Below are positions 8,196 through 17,352 of a stretch of DNA of 64,000 nt, piece by piece (the stretch's first letter is position 1; every line of letters starts with the position of its first letter). The notes below the pieces were generated by a model, which had not been told where the DNA came from, did not search any database, and saw only the letters and a list, made by a program, of their open reading frames with translations. The stretch is from assembly GCF_030694575.1 (NCBI RefSeq), contig NZ_JAUYUS010000112.1:1-64000 (forward strand). Direction: 5' to 3'. A program made the position numbers and the translations under genes. Source of the stretch: Parvibaculum sp. GTDB taxonomy: Bacteria; Pseudomonadota; Alphaproteobacteria; Parvibaculales; Parvibaculaceae.

Positions 8196-9740
8196 TCAGA
8201 GCATCACTTCGATAAGGCGCGGCCCCTTCTGCTTCATGGCCGAAGAGAAAGCGTCGGCGAATTCTTCCGCCGTTTCCACCCGGACGGATTCGACGCCCAT
8301 GCCCTGCCCCAGATGCACCCAGTTCAGTTCCGGGTTGTGAAGATCGAGCATGGAGAGCGCCTTGGGGCCGGGGTTTTCGGCGCCGACACGCATCAGCTCG
8401 ATATTGAGGATGGCGTAGGAGCGGTTGGCGAAGATCACGTTGGTCACGTCGAGCTTTTCGCGCGCCTGCGTCCAGAGGGATTGCAGCGTGTACATCGCGC
8501 CGCCGTCGCCGTGGAGACAGACGACCTTGCGGCCGGGACAAGCGACCGCCGCGCCGGTGGCGAGCGGCAGGCCCTGACCGATGGCGCCGCCGGTGAGCGA
8601 GAGGTGATCGTGTGGCGCGGCGTTCACCGTCGCGATCATGGAGCCGATGCCGGAGGTCGCGGCTTCATCCGAGACGATGGCGTTGTCCGGCAGATAATGC
8701 GCAATGATCTGGCCGGCCGTGAACTGGTCGAGCGCGCCTTTCGGCAGATCGGGCTTTTTCAGGGGCGCGACATTCGCCGGCTCTTTCGGCGCGGCGATGG
8801 CGGAGGCGACGGCTTCGAGCGCGGCGGTGCCGTCTTCATGCGGATGGGCGAGATAGATGATGTCGGCGCTTTCGGGCGTGCACCAGCTCGGCTTGCCGGG
8901 ATAGGCGAAGAAGGAGACGGGCGGCTTCGAGCCGACGAGGATCAACTGCTCGACGCTCGCCAGCGTTTCGACCATCTGCTCGGCGAAATAGGGGATGCGC
9001 TCGATGACGACGCGGCCCGCGCCGCGCTGGAGGCGGGGCGCGAAGGTGTCGCACATGATGCGCGCGCCGGATGCCGCGGCGATGCGGCCGGCGGCGGCGA
9101 GGCCGCGTTCCTTGAGCGCCGCACCACGGACGAGGATCGCGGTCTTCTTGCCGTTCTTCAGCGCCCTGGCAGCGGCGTCGATGGCTGCCGAGGAGACTTC
9201 GGCGGGCGCCGTCAGCGGCAGCTTCGGCGCGGGATGCTCGGCGTCGAGCCAGGCGGTGTCGGCGGGGAGGATGAGCGTTGCGATCTGGCCGGGCGGTTGC
9301 ATGGCGGCATGGACCGCGCGGGCACCATCGGCGGCGACGGTTTTCGGGCTGGTGGAAGATTGCACCCAGCCGGAGACGGGGCGCGCGAAGCCGACGATGT
9401 CGGAGGCGAGCGGCGCGTCGTATTGGGCGTGGTAGGTGGCGTGGTCGCCGACGATGTTGACGATGGGCGTCTGCGCGCGGCGGGCGTTGTGGAGATTGGC
9501 GAGGCCGTTGGCGAGGCCCGGCCCGAGATGGAGAAGCGTCGCGGCGGGCTTTTCGGCCATGCGGCCATAGCCGTCCGCCATGCCGGTGACGGCGCCTTCG
9601 AAGAGGCCCAGGATCGCGCGCATGCCCTCGACCTTGTCGAGCGCAGCAACGAAGTGCATTTCCGAGGTGCCGGGGTTGGAGAAACAGACCTCGACGCCCG
9701 AATCCACCAGCGTCCGCACCAGACTTTCCGCACCGTTCAT
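8196..9740 (-). CDS. Acetolactate-synthase-like thiamine diphosphate enzyme
   Basis: The 514-residue protein has the ThDP enzyme layout: an N-terminal Pyr domain with catalytic Glu in GLFEGAVTGMADGYGR (about 49), a middle domain, and a C-terminal PP domain with the GDGG...N metal motif (CLHGDGGAMYTLQSLW ... FANRSY). It is annotated by family as an acetolactate synthase large subunit, but it is shorter than biosynthetic IlvB (about 570 residues), and no small subunit is adjacent. A 2-oxo-acid decarboxylase or lyase role in catabolism is as likely. The start has GGGAG eight bases upstream. It is the last gene of the operon with fcs- and acuI-like genes. Confidence 0.8.
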   Translation of the reverse strand: MNGAESLVRTLVDSGVEVCFSNPGTSEMHFVAALDKVEGMRAILGLFEGAVTGMADGYGRMAEKPAATLLHLGPGLANGLANLHNARRAQTPIVNIVGDHATYHAQYDAPLASDIVGFARPVSGWVQSSTSPKTVAADGARAVHAAMQPPGQIATLILPADTAWLDAEHPAPKLPLTAPAEVSSAAIDAAARALKNGKKTAILVRGAALKERGLAAAGRIAAASGARIMCDTFAPRLQRGAGRVVIERIPYFAEQMVETLASVEQLILVGSKPPVSFFAYPGKPSWCTPESADIIYLAHPHEDGTAALEAVASAIAAPKEPANVAPLKKPDLPKGALDQFTAGQIIAHYLPDNAIVSDEAATSGIGSMIATVNAAPHDHLSLTGGAIGQGLPLATGAAVACPGRKVVCLHGDGGAMYTLQSLWTQAREKLDVTNVIFANRSYAILNIELMRVGAENPGPKALSMLDLHNPELNWVHLGQGMGVESVRVETAEEFADAFSSAMKQKGPRLIEVML

Positions 9741-9792
9741 GTTGCCGTCTCCCACGCGATTTTTTATTGCGAACCGGAATTCCAGTTCGAGA

Positions 9793-10434
9793 TTAGAGCA
9801 AAACCCTCGCCGCGACACGTGCGAGAATGAGGATACCGAAACCGAAGATGAGCACCCCCGAGACACGGTTCACGATCACCAGCATGTGGTCGTTCATGCG
9901 ATGGCGGAACAGGCTGACGAAACCGGAGACGCTGGCCCACCAGAGGATCGAGCCGGACATGACGGCCAGCACGATGGTGGCGGCGTGACCGTAATCCTCG
10001 CCAGCAGCCGCGAGACCCGCGATGCCGCCGAAAATGGCGATGAAGCCGAGCATGGTGGCCGGGTTGGTGATGGTGAGGACGAAGGTGGCGGCGAAGACGG
10101 CCGCCATGGCGCCGGAAGCGTTGACCGGTTCCTCGTCGCCGAAATGGGGACGGGCAAACCAGGTACGCAGGCCGAGGCCGATGAGGAAGAAGCCGCCGAT
10201 GAACTGCAGCACGGTTTCGAAGCTGATGACGAAATCGACCGCGGCGGTGAGGCCGAAGGCGGCGATGGCGGCGAAGATCGCATCGCCCGCCGCCGCGCCG
10301 CCGCCGGACAGAAAACCGTTCAGCCAGCCGTAGCGGAGCGTGCGGCGGATGACGATGAGATTGACCGGGCCGATGGGCGCGGCAACCGCCACGCCGATCG
10401 CGACACCATTTGCCGCCAGTCCAAAATCGATCAT
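9793..10434 (-). CDS. LysE/RhtB-family exporter
   Basis: The 213-residue protein has about six hydrophobic helices and the LysE-family N-terminal motif VAAPIGPVNLIVIRRTLRYG, plus TITNPATMLGFIAIF in the middle. Family members export amino acids or small organic acids across the inner membrane. Its ATG overlaps the stop of the CoA-ligase gene by four bases (ATGA), so translation is coupled. In this setting it may expel an overflow acid of the pathway; that is inference. Confidence 0.85.
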   Translation of the reverse strand: MIDFGLAANGVAIGVAVAAPIGPVNLIVIRRTLRYGWLNGFLSGGGAAAGDAIFAAIAAFGLTAAVDFVISFETVLQFIGGFFLIGLGLRTWFARPHFGDEEPVNASGAMAAVFAATFVLTITNPATMLGFIAIFGGIAGLAAAGEDYGHAATIVLAVMSGSILWWASVSGFVSLFRHRMNDHMLVIVNRVSGVLIFGFGILILARVAARVLL

Positions 10435-12287
10435 ACGACTACAACGTCGTTGCCCGGCGGATTCGCATAAAGCTTTTCGACGAGAGCGGCGCGGCGGCCG
10501 AGCGCCACGGACTGATTGATGTAGCCCTTGTCGGTAAGCTCGCCCGCATCGACGCTGGGCGGCTCGGCCATGAGCAGCGCACGGACGATGCGCGTGCTCG
10601 ACCCCGGATGGGTCTTGTTGTGCTCACGCATGCCATCGGCGAGACGCTCCAGCACGGCCGGGTGGCGGATCAGGTCTTCGACGGCAAGGGAGGGATCGCC
10701 GGCGATGTTGCGGCAGGCGGGAATGTTGGGGAAGCCGAGAATGCCGACGAAGGCGCGGTCGAGGCCGGCGACGAGCGCGTCGGACAGAACACCGTTCGAG
10801 CCAGCGACGACATCGACGCGGAGCTTGCCCGCGCTCACCCATGTGCCGGTGGAAAGCTTGAAGTCTTCCGCCACGCGGCCGTCGAAGACGAGACCTTCGA
10901 GCGGGTTTTCGGGATCGAGGAAACGGGCGCCGTCGCCGAGGCGATAGAAGCCTTCTTCGTCATAGGCCTCGCGCGTCTTCTCCGGGTTCTTGTGGTAGCC
11001 CTTCGTGATGCAATCGCCGCGCACGCGGACTTCCATCTTCTGGCCGACGGGCGCGAGCTTCAGTTCGATGCCGGGCAGCGGCAGGCCGAGAAGGCCCATG
11101 CGCTCGGTCGGCCAATGGACGTTGCAGATCGTCGGCGCGGTTTCGGTGGCGCCGTAGCCGGACGAGAAGACGATGCGCTCGCCCACCGTGCGGATCGCGA
11201 CCTTCTGGATGCGGTCGTAAAGGTCCTGGCTCAGGGCAGCGCCGCCGTAAGCCATGGTGCGGATGCGCGAGAAGAAGTTCTTCGCCAGCGCCTCGTCGTT
11301 CTCCAGCTCGTCCACCAGCATGGTGTAGGCGGCGGGAACATTGGAATAGGCGGTGGGCGCGATCTCGCGGAGGTTCTGCACCGTTTCCGCGAAGCCGCCC
11401 GGGACGGGACGGCCGCCGTCGATATAGAGCGTGCCGCCGGAGACGAGGAGATTGTTCAGGATGGCGTTGCCGCCGAAGCAATGGTTCCAGGGGAGCCAGT
11501 TGAGGAGGACGGCGGGCTCCTCGTTTTCCTCTTCCAGCGTCACGCTTTTCGGCATCACCGAATTCACGCACATCATGCGCTGCGTGGTGATGACGGCTTT
11601 GGGCATACCGGTGGAGCCGGAGGTGAAGAGATACTTCGCGACCATGTCGTAGTTCTGGCGCGCATAGCTCTCTTCGACCGCATTGCCCGGCGCCGTGGCG
11701 AGAAGATCGGCGAAGGCGGTGCCGCGCGAGCCATCGACGGTGACGAGTTCGACGCCGTCGAGATCGAGCGCCGCGAGGCCGCGTTCGAAGGGCGCGGCTT
11801 CCTGCATGAAGATGAGCTTCGGTTCGACGAGATCGAAGACGTAGCGCAGCTTGTCGAAATCCGAACTCATGGTGCTGTAGGAGGGCGAGACCGGCGCGAC
11901 GGGAACGCCCGCCAGGATCGCGCCATAGGTCATCAGCGCATGTTCGATGGAATTGCCTGAGAGGATCATCACCGGCGAGGACTGATCGAGGCCGCGATCG
12001 AGCAGCGCCTGCGCGATGGCGTTCACCTGCCGGTTGGTGTCGGCATAGGTGAGAAGTTCCCACTCGCCGAAGCCTTCCTTCGACGGCCTGCGCTTGCCGA
12101 GCCAGACGCGGTCCGGCGCTTCAGCGGCCCATTTGCGGATCGGCGCGATGAGATTTTCGGGCACGCCGCGCAAGGGATGGGGATTGCGCATCACGATCGA
12201 GCCGTCGGCGCGGTGCTCGATGTCGAGCTTCGGCTCGACATAGTTCGGGAAGCGGAACGGCGGCAGGTTCATATCGGGCTTTGTCAT
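10431..12287 (-). CDS. Feruloyl-CoA-synthase-like acyl-CoA ligase
   Basis: This 618-residue adenylate-forming enzyme has the AMP-binding P-loop-like motif YLFTSGSTGMPKAV (about 218-231), the GYGATETAP signature, and the C-terminal block VFDGRVAEDFKLSTGTWVSA typical of feruloyl-CoA synthases. The reaction would be acid + CoA + ATP to acyl-CoA + AMP. Feruloyl-CoA hydratase and vanillin dehydrogenase genes are absent nearby, so ferulate itself is not assured; another aryl or alkenoic acid is possible. It starts nine bases after the acuI-like gene and overlaps the exporter gene by four bases. Confidence 0.82.
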   Translation of the reverse strand: MTKPDMNLPPFRFPNYVEPKLDIEHRADGSIVMRNPHPLRGVPENLIAPIRKWAAEAPDRVWLGKRRPSKEGFGEWELLTYADTNRQVNAIAQALLDRGLDQSSPVMILSGNSIEHALMTYGAILAGVPVAPVSPSYSTMSSDFDKLRYVFDLVEPKLIFMQEAAPFERGLAALDLDGVELVTVDGSRGTAFADLLATAPGNAVEESYARQNYDMVAKYLFTSGSTGMPKAVITTQRMMCVNSVMPKSVTLEEENEEPAVLLNWLPWNHCFGGNAILNNLLVSGGTLYIDGGRPVPGGFAETVQNLREIAPTAYSNVPAAYTMLVDELENDEALAKNFFSRIRTMAYGGAALSQDLYDRIQKVAIRTVGERIVFSSGYGATETAPTICNVHWPTERMGLLGLPLPGIELKLAPVGQKMEVRVRGDCITKGYHKNPEKTREAYDEEGFYRLGDGARFLDPENPLEGLVFDGRVAEDFKLSTGTWVSAGKLRVDVVAGSNGVLSDALVAGLDRAFVGILGFPNIPACRNIAGDPSLAVEDLIRHPAVLERLADGMREHNKTHPGSSTRIVRALLMAEPPSVDAGELTDKGYINQSVALGRRAALVEKLYANPPGNDVVVV

Positions 12288-12296
12288 TCCGGCCGC

Positions 12297-13289
12297 TCAC
12301 GCATTCACGTCGATGACGGCGCGTCCGCGCACATGGCCCGCGATGATTTCTTCCGCGAGCTTCGGCACGTCGTCGAGCTTCGCCCGGAAGCTCATGGCGT
12401 CGAGCTTCTTCATGTCGAGGTCGGTGGCGAGGCGCTTGTAAGCTTCGACGCGCTTTGCCATCGGCGCCATCACGCTGTCGATGCCGGCGAGCGTGACGCC
12501 GCGCAGGATGAAGGGCGCGACGGAAGCGGGAAGGTTCATGCCCTGCGCAAGGCCGCAGGCAGCGACCGTGCCGCCATATTTCGTCATGGCGAGGACGTTT
12601 GCCAGCGTGTGGCTGCCGACGGCATCGACGGCGCCGGCCCAGCGTTCCTTGCCGATGGGCTTGCCGGGGGCGGAAAGCTCGTTGCGGTCGACGATTTCGG
12701 AGGCGCCGAGGGATTTCAGGTAATCAGCTTCCGAGGCGCGGCCGGTGGAAGCGATCACCGTGTAGCCGAGCTTCGAGAGGAGCGCGATGGCGACGGAGCC
12801 GACGCCGCCCGCCGCGCCGGTGACGAGGATGGGGCCGCTTGCGGGCGTGACGCCATTATGTTCGAGCGCGAGGACGCAGAGCATGGAGGTGTAGCCGGCG
12901 GTACCGATGGCCATGGCGCGCTCGTTCGAGATCGCGTCGGGAAGCTTCACCAGCCAGTCGCCCTTCACGCGCGCCTTCTGCGCATAGCCGCCATTGTGGC
13001 CTTCGCCGACGCCGTAGCCGTTCAGCACGACGCGGTCGCCGGGCTTGAAACCGGCATGGGAGGATTTCTCGACCTTGCCGGAGAAGTCGATGCCCGGGAT
13101 GAGCGGGAAGGAACGGATGATCGGCGCCTTGCCGGTGAGGGCGAGGCCGTCCTTGTAGTTCACCGTCGAATAATCGACCGCGACGGTGACGTCGCCTTCC
13201 ATCAGATCGGCTTCGGTGAGGTTCACGAATTCGGCTTTCGGGCCGGCTTCGCCCTTCGAGACGCGGATGGCGCGGAACGTATCGGTCAT
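12297..13289 (-). CDS. acuI: AcuI/YhdH-type NADPH acryloyl-CoA reductase
   Basis: This 330-residue medium-chain reductase shows DYSTVNYKDGLALTGKAPI and FPLIPGIDFSGKVE near the N-terminus and the Rossmann motif VTGAAGGVGSVAIALLSKLG, as in AcuI. AcuI reduces acryloyl-CoA to propionyl-CoA and protects against this electrophile during DMSP or 3-hydroxypropionate use. It is the first gene of the operon. The pairing with an acyl-CoA ligase suggests handling of an unsaturated acyl-CoA. Close relatives are annotated only as quinone oxidoreductases, so the substrate is inferred. Confidence 0.83.
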   Translation of the reverse strand: MTDTFRAIRVSKGEAGPKAEFVNLTEADLMEGDVTVAVDYSTVNYKDGLALTGKAPIIRSFPLIPGIDFSGKVEKSSHAGFKPGDRVVLNGYGVGEGHNGGYAQKARVKGDWLVKLPDAISNERAMAIGTAGYTSMLCVLALEHNGVTPASGPILVTGAAGGVGSVAIALLSKLGYTVIASTGRASEADYLKSLGASEIVDRNELSAPGKPIGKERWAGAVDAVGSHTLANVLAMTKYGGTVAACGLAQGMNLPASVAPFILRGVTLAGIDSVMAPMAKRVEAYKRLATDLDMKKLDAMSFRAKLDDVPKLAEEIIAGHVRGRAVIDVNA

Positions 13290-13569
13290 GGGTCGGGCTT
13301 CCTGTTTGACGCTTCCGGGTGGCTATTTTTGTGCCTGTTGTGGCGACAAACGAACCCAAATCCGGCGCGGGGTCAAGCAGCGGAGGGACGGCCCTGCGGC
13401 GGCGCGGGAGACGGCTGGCACTCACCGCGGGAAGAGAGTGCCAAGTCCCTGATTTTGTTGAACGAATCGGCTTGCTTCAGCGTTTGTCAATATCGACGTG
13501 TGTAATTTTGGTGACTACGATTCACTGACACATGTTCTGTTCTGGATTGTTCGATCTGGAGGGCGTTGC

Positions 13570-13842
13570 GTGAAACAGGTTTCGGAACTGAAGAAGCTGA
13601 TCGAAGGCTACCGGCTGGTGACGGCCGAAATTCTCTACCGGATGCCCGACCATCCGAAGCTGCTGCAGAGCTATCTCTGGCAGGATTACGACCTCGAACC
13701 GAAATATCCGGCGCTCTCCAGGTTTCTCGACTTCTGGTCGCGGGAGCTTGAGGGACCGATTCATTCGGTGCGCGTCGGTACGCGGCGGGTGATCCATCCG
13801 AGCGAGCTGATCCGGGCGGATTTCGTGGCGACGATTCATTAG
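13570..13842 (+). CDS. Usg family protein
   Basis: The 90-residue product contains LIEGYRLVTAEILYRMPDHP, LLQSYLWQDYDLEPKYP and FLDFWSRELEGPIHSVRV, the near-invariant core of Usg proteins found in alphaproteobacteria. Usg was named as an ORF upstream of a tryptophan gene; its biochemical role is unknown. The start is GTG at 13570, with a strong GGAGGG six bases upstream (13558-13563). Longer in-frame reading from 13498 has no such site. It stands alone and is followed by a long inverted repeat. Confidence 0.85.
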   Translation: MKQVSELKKLIEGYRLVTAEILYRMPDHPKLLQSYLWQDYDLEPKYPALSRFLDFWSRELEGPIHSVRVGTRRVIHPSELIRADFVATIH

Positions 13843-13850
13843 TACCCTCC

Positions 13851-13955
13851 TCGTCATTGCGAGGAGGCGAAGCCGACGAAGCAATCCAGAAGCTGCAAAG
13901 GCGGAGCCTGCCGCCCCTGGATTGCTTCGCTCCCTGCGGTCGCTCGCAATGACGA
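13851..13955. repeat. Palindromic intergenic repeat (GTCATTGCGAG ... CTCGCAATGAC)
   Basis: The outer arms TCGTCATTGCGAG (13851-13863) and CTCGCAATGACGA (13943-13955) are perfect inverted repeats. Inside are a second pair, AAGCAATCCAG (13879-13889) and CTGGATTGCTT (13917-13927). Elements of this sequence type are widespread in alphaproteobacterial intergenic DNA. It sits between convergent usg and pyrC and could fold as a transcript end. Confidence 0.85.
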
Positions 13956-13961
13956 TGATTT

Positions 13962-15299
13962 TCAGTGGCGCGGGAGGTTCTCGACGAAGGTGATCGGTTC
14001 GCCGGTCGCTTCCGCATCCAGTTCGTCTTCCCACATGGCGCGGTGGCCGCGGACGATGGTGCCGATGGGCCAGCCTTTGACGGTCATGCCGTTATAGGGC
14101 GTCCAGCCGCATTTCGAGGCGATCCATTTATCCTCGATCGTGCGGGTGGCCGACATGTCGACGATGGTGAGGTCGGCGTCGTAGCCGACCGCGAGGCGGC
14201 CCTTGCGGGACATGCCGAAGATGCGCTGCGGGCCGGCCGATGTCAGGTCCACGAAACGCTGCAGCGTCAGGCGGCCTTCGTTCACATGGTTGAGCATCAC
14301 CGGCACCAGCGTCTGCACGCCGGGCATGCCGGAGGGCGACTTCGGATAGGTCTGTTCCTTTTCTTCGATGGTATGCGGCGCGTGGTCGGAGCCGAGCACG
14401 TCAACGATGCCGGCGGCGAGACCTTCCCACAGACCGGCGCGATGTTCGTGGCCGCGGATGGGTGGGTTCATCTGCGCCAGCGTGCCGAGCGCCTCGTAGC
14501 ATTCGGGCGCGGCGAGCGTCAGGTGTTGCGGCGTGACTTCGACGGTGGCGATGTCCTTGTTCTGCGCGAGGATCGGCATTTCATCGGCTGTTGAGATGTG
14601 CAGCACATGGATGCGCTTGCCGGCTTCGCGCGCGAGGCGGAGAACGCGCGTGGTGCAGAGAAGGGCGGCTTCGGCGTCGCGCCAGACATGATGCGTCTCG
14701 ACATGGCCGAGCAGTGCCAGCTCGCGGCGTTCGCGCAGGCGGAACTCGTCTTCCGAATGGAAGGCGGCACGGCGGTTGATCGCCTTCAGCACGCGCAGCA
14801 CGTCCTCGTCCTTTTCAACGAGCAACGTGCCGGTGGAGGAGCCCATGAAGACCTTGATGCCGCAGCAGCCGGGCGTCCGCTCGATGTCGGCGAGGATGTC
14901 GACATTCTGCGTGGTGGCGCCGCCGTAGAAGGCGAAGTCGCAATACATGCGGTGGCGGGCGCGGGCGACCTTGTCGGCGATGGCGTCGGGCGTCGTGGTC
15001 GGCGGGGCGGTGTTCGGCATTTCGAAGACGGAGGTGACGCCGCCGAGCGCGGCGGCGCGGCCGCCCGAGGCGAGGTCTTCCTTGTGTTCGTTGCCGGGCT
15101 CGCGCAGGTGGACCTGGCTGTCGACGACGCCGGGGAGGATGTGGAGCCCTCTCACGTCGATCGTCTCGGCGGCGGAGACGCGCGAGAGATCGCCGATGGC
15201 GGCGATGCGGCCGTCCTTTACCGCGACATCGGCGAGGCCGGTGCCGTCATGATTGACGATGGTGCCGCCCCGGAAGACGAGATCGCAGGTCATGCTCAC
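13962..15299 (-). CDS. pyrC: Dihydroorotase
   Basis: This 445-residue amidohydrolase has the metal motif DSQVHLREPG (about 60-69), the carboxylated-Lys segment GIKVFMGSSTG, AFHSEDE, HVLHIST and the catalytic LGSDHAPH. It closes N-carbamoyl-aspartate to dihydroorotate in pyrimidine synthesis. The start is GTG at 15299, with AAGGAA eight bases upstream and a GTGA overlap with the preceding stop; the ATG at 15293 is less well placed. The long class I form (not the 340-residue enterobacterial type) is usual here. It forms an operon with the GT9 gene. Confidence 0.9.
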   Translation of the reverse strand: MSMTCDLVFRGGTIVNHDGTGLADVAVKDGRIAAIGDLSRVSAAETIDVRGLHILPGVVDSQVHLREPGNEHKEDLASGGRAAALGGVTSVFEMPNTAPPTTTPDAIADKVARARHRMYCDFAFYGGATTQNVDILADIERTPGCCGIKVFMGSSTGTLLVEKDEDVLRVLKAINRRAAFHSEDEFRLRERRELALLGHVETHHVWRDAEAALLCTTRVLRLAREAGKRIHVLHISTADEMPILAQNKDIATVEVTPQHLTLAAPECYEALGTLAQMNPPIRGHEHRAGLWEGLAAGIVDVLGSDHAPHTIEEKEQTYPKSPSGMPGVQTLVPVMLNHVNEGRLTLQRFVDLTSAGPQRIFGMSRKGRLAVGYDADLTIVDMSATRTIEDKWIASKCGWTPYNGMTVKGWPIGTIVRGHRAMWEDELDAEATGEPITFVENLPRH

Positions 15300-16291
15300 G
15301 ACAAATTTCCTTTTTCCAAGATGGGCACGGCATTCTGGCCGCTCACGTCCGTTTGTGCCAGCAAGGCGGTGGCGGCTTCCAGGACCGTTTCGACCGCGAG
15401 GTCTTCCATGTGGTTGCGGCCGTGCCAGTCTTTCTCCACGCCCTCCCCCGCCCGGACCTCGCCCACTGCGCGCGGGACCCGCACGGCAACGGTCTTCGGA
15501 CCCCAGGGCGCATAGATGGCGTCGTCGCTCGGCCCGAAAAGACCGACGGTAGGCGCGCCGGCGGCGGCGGCAAGGTGCATGAGGCCGGAATCGTTGCCGA
15601 CATAGAGGCGGACGCGCTCGAAGCAGGCGGCGGTTTCGTCGATGGCGGCACCCACGAGGTCGATGCGGTGCGATTCAGGCACGGCGTCGAGGACCGGCTG
15701 GCAGGCCGCGCGGTCGCCCGGACCGCCCGTTACGAGAAGATGCGCGCCTTCCATGGCGCCGCCGGGTCCGAGCAGGCGCCGGGCCAGTTCGGCGAAACGG
15801 TCCGCCGGCCACATCTTGCCCTCCCAGGCGGCGGCGGGGCCGATGGCAAGGACCTGCATGCCGTCCGGGATCACGGTACGGGCGCGGGCCTGCAGTTCAG
15901 CACCCGGCCAGACGCGCGGATCGGGCGGCGGCGAGAAGCCCGCCACATTTGCGTTGTGGACGACGCGGTGCAGCGTGTGATCGGGCTTGAGGATGTGGCG
16001 CTTCCGCGTCCATAGCAGCCAGGCGGTCGCGGAGCCGCGCAGGTCGATCACCGCCTCGAAGCGGTGGAACATCGTGGCCTTGAGGAGTTTGCGCCAGTGG
16101 CCGGCGCGCTTTTCCTTGCGCATTTCGATGATGCGGGTGACGCCCGGCGCGTGGCGGAAAACGCCGGTCGCGAGCGGGCCGCAGGCGACCCAGAATTCGG
16201 CGCCAGGATAGCGCTCGATCAGGCCGCCGAGGAGACCCGTCGACAGGACCGCATCGCCGATGCGGTTGGAGGCAATAAAGAGAATACGCAT
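15296..16291 (-). CDS. Glycosyltransferase family 9 (heptosyltransferase-like)
   Basis: The 331-residue protein opens MRILFIASNRIGDAVLSTGL, the typical start of ADP-heptose:LPS heptosyltransferases. It has the C-terminal sugar-nucleotide motif YVGNDSGLMHLAAAAGAPTVGLFGPS. It likely adds a heptose or related sugar to lipopolysaccharide core on the inner leaflet. Start 16291 is chosen because the GT-B fold begins there. It overlaps pyrC by four bases, a link with no obvious metabolic logic. Confidence 0.87.
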   Translation of the reverse strand: MRILFIASNRIGDAVLSTGLLGGLIERYPGAEFWVACGPLATGVFRHAPGVTRIIEMRKEKRAGHWRKLLKATMFHRFEAVIDLRGSATAWLLWTRKRHILKPDHTLHRVVHNANVAGFSPPPDPRVWPGAELQARARTVIPDGMQVLAIGPAAAWEGKMWPADRFAELARRLLGPGGAMEGAHLLVTGGPGDRAACQPVLDAVPESHRIDLVGAAIDETAACFERVRLYVGNDSGLMHLAAAAGAPTVGLFGPSDDAIYAPWGPKTVAVRVPRAVGEVRAGEGVEKDWHGRNHMEDLAVETVLEAATALLAQTDVSGQNAVPILEKGNLS

Positions 16292-16446
16292 ATAAAATCC
16301 GCCAGCGGCGCGAAGGACGGGCGAACCGCCAGCCTCGGGGTTCACCGGGTTATAAGTGGCCGGGGCGCCGCTGCCAAGGTTCCGGGTGCTTGCGGACCGC
16401 CCTCGCCGGGCCTACATCTGATGGCCGGAACGGAACGAGGCAGGAC

Positions 16447-17352
16447 ATGACAGGGGCGTTGGCCTCGGCGCTTTCGAAGCGCGGGGTTCTGAGGGTCGCG
16501 GGCCCGGAGGCGCGGAGCTTCCTGCAGGGCCTTGTCACCAACAATGTCGAGCTTGCGAGCGGCGATACGGCCGTTTACGCCGCGCTGCTGACGCCGCAGG
16601 GCAAATTCCTGTTCGATTTCTTCATTGCCGCCGACCCCGCCGACAAGGACGCCGTGCTGCTCGATTGCGACGGCGCGCGGGCGGATGCGCTGGTGAAGCG
16701 GCTCACCATGTACAAGCTGCGGGCCAAGGCGACCATCGAGGACCTGAGCGACACGACGACCGTGCTGGCGCTGTGGAACGAGGACGGGAGCCCGCTCGCC
16801 GAGGGCCCGGGCTTCGCGGACCCCCGGCTTCCCGGCATGGGACGGCGGGCCATCCTGGCTTCGGGCGATGCCGAGGGTGCAATTTCGGCGGCGAAAGCGC
16901 GGGCGGCGGGCGAGGAAGAGTACCACCGGCTGCGAATAATGCTCGGCGTGGGCGATGCCGCGCAGGATTTTGAACCGGATCGGACCTTTCCTCTCGAGGT
17001 GAATATAGCGGAGCTTAACGGGATCGATTTCCACAAGGGCTGCTTCGTCGGGCAGGAGGTTACCTCGCGGACGAAACGGCGCGGCAGCGTACGGAAACGG
17101 CTGCTGCCGGCGCATGTGGAAGGCGATCTGCCGCCGCATGGAACGCAGGTGAAGGGTGTCGCGCGCGAAGTGGGCACGGTGCTGTCCGGCGACGAAGAAA
17201 CGTCGCGCGTGCTGGCACTGCTGCGGCTCGATCTCATTCGCGGCTCGGTGCTGGAAGCGGGCTATTCGGAAATCCGGCCGGAAGTGCCGTCATGGCTGCA
17301 TATCGATCTCGACGGCAGCGACGAGGAAGCGAGCACGGGCGATGGCGACTGA
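16447..17352 (+). CDS. ygfZ: YgfZ/GcvT-like folate-binding protein
   Basis: The 301-residue protein bears the diagnostic motif KGCFVGQEVTSR (about 198-209) plus an N-terminal LQGLVTNNVEL and LLTPQGKFLFDFF. YgfZ (COG0354, human IBA57) binds tetrahydrofolate and supports repair or assembly of certain Fe-S enzymes, including the tRNA methylthiotransferase MiaB. It starts MTGALASALS with GAGGCAGGA upstream. Its last 11 bases overlap the start of the tag gene. Confidence 0.9.
   Translation: MTGALASALSKRGVLRVAGPEARSFLQGLVTNNVELASGDTAVYAALLTPQGKFLFDFFIAADPADKDAVLLDCDGARADALVKRLTMYKLRAKATIEDLSDTTTVLALWNEDGSPLAEGPGFADPRLPGMGRRAILASGDAEGAISAAKARAAGEEEYHRLRIMLGVGDAAQDFEPDRTFPLEVNIAELNGIDFHKGCFVGQEVTSRTKRRGSVRKRLLPAHVEGDLPPHGTQVKGVAREVGTVLSGDEETSRVLALLRLDLIRGSVLEAGYSEIRPEVPSWLHIDLDGSDEEASTGDGD

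Noticed and set aside
13415-13444. CIRCE-like inverted repeat CTGGCACTC ... GAGTGCCAA upstream of the acuI-like operon
   Set aside because: The CIRCE arms are separated by 12 bases instead of 9, and no heat-shock gene follows, so HrcA binding is unlikely.
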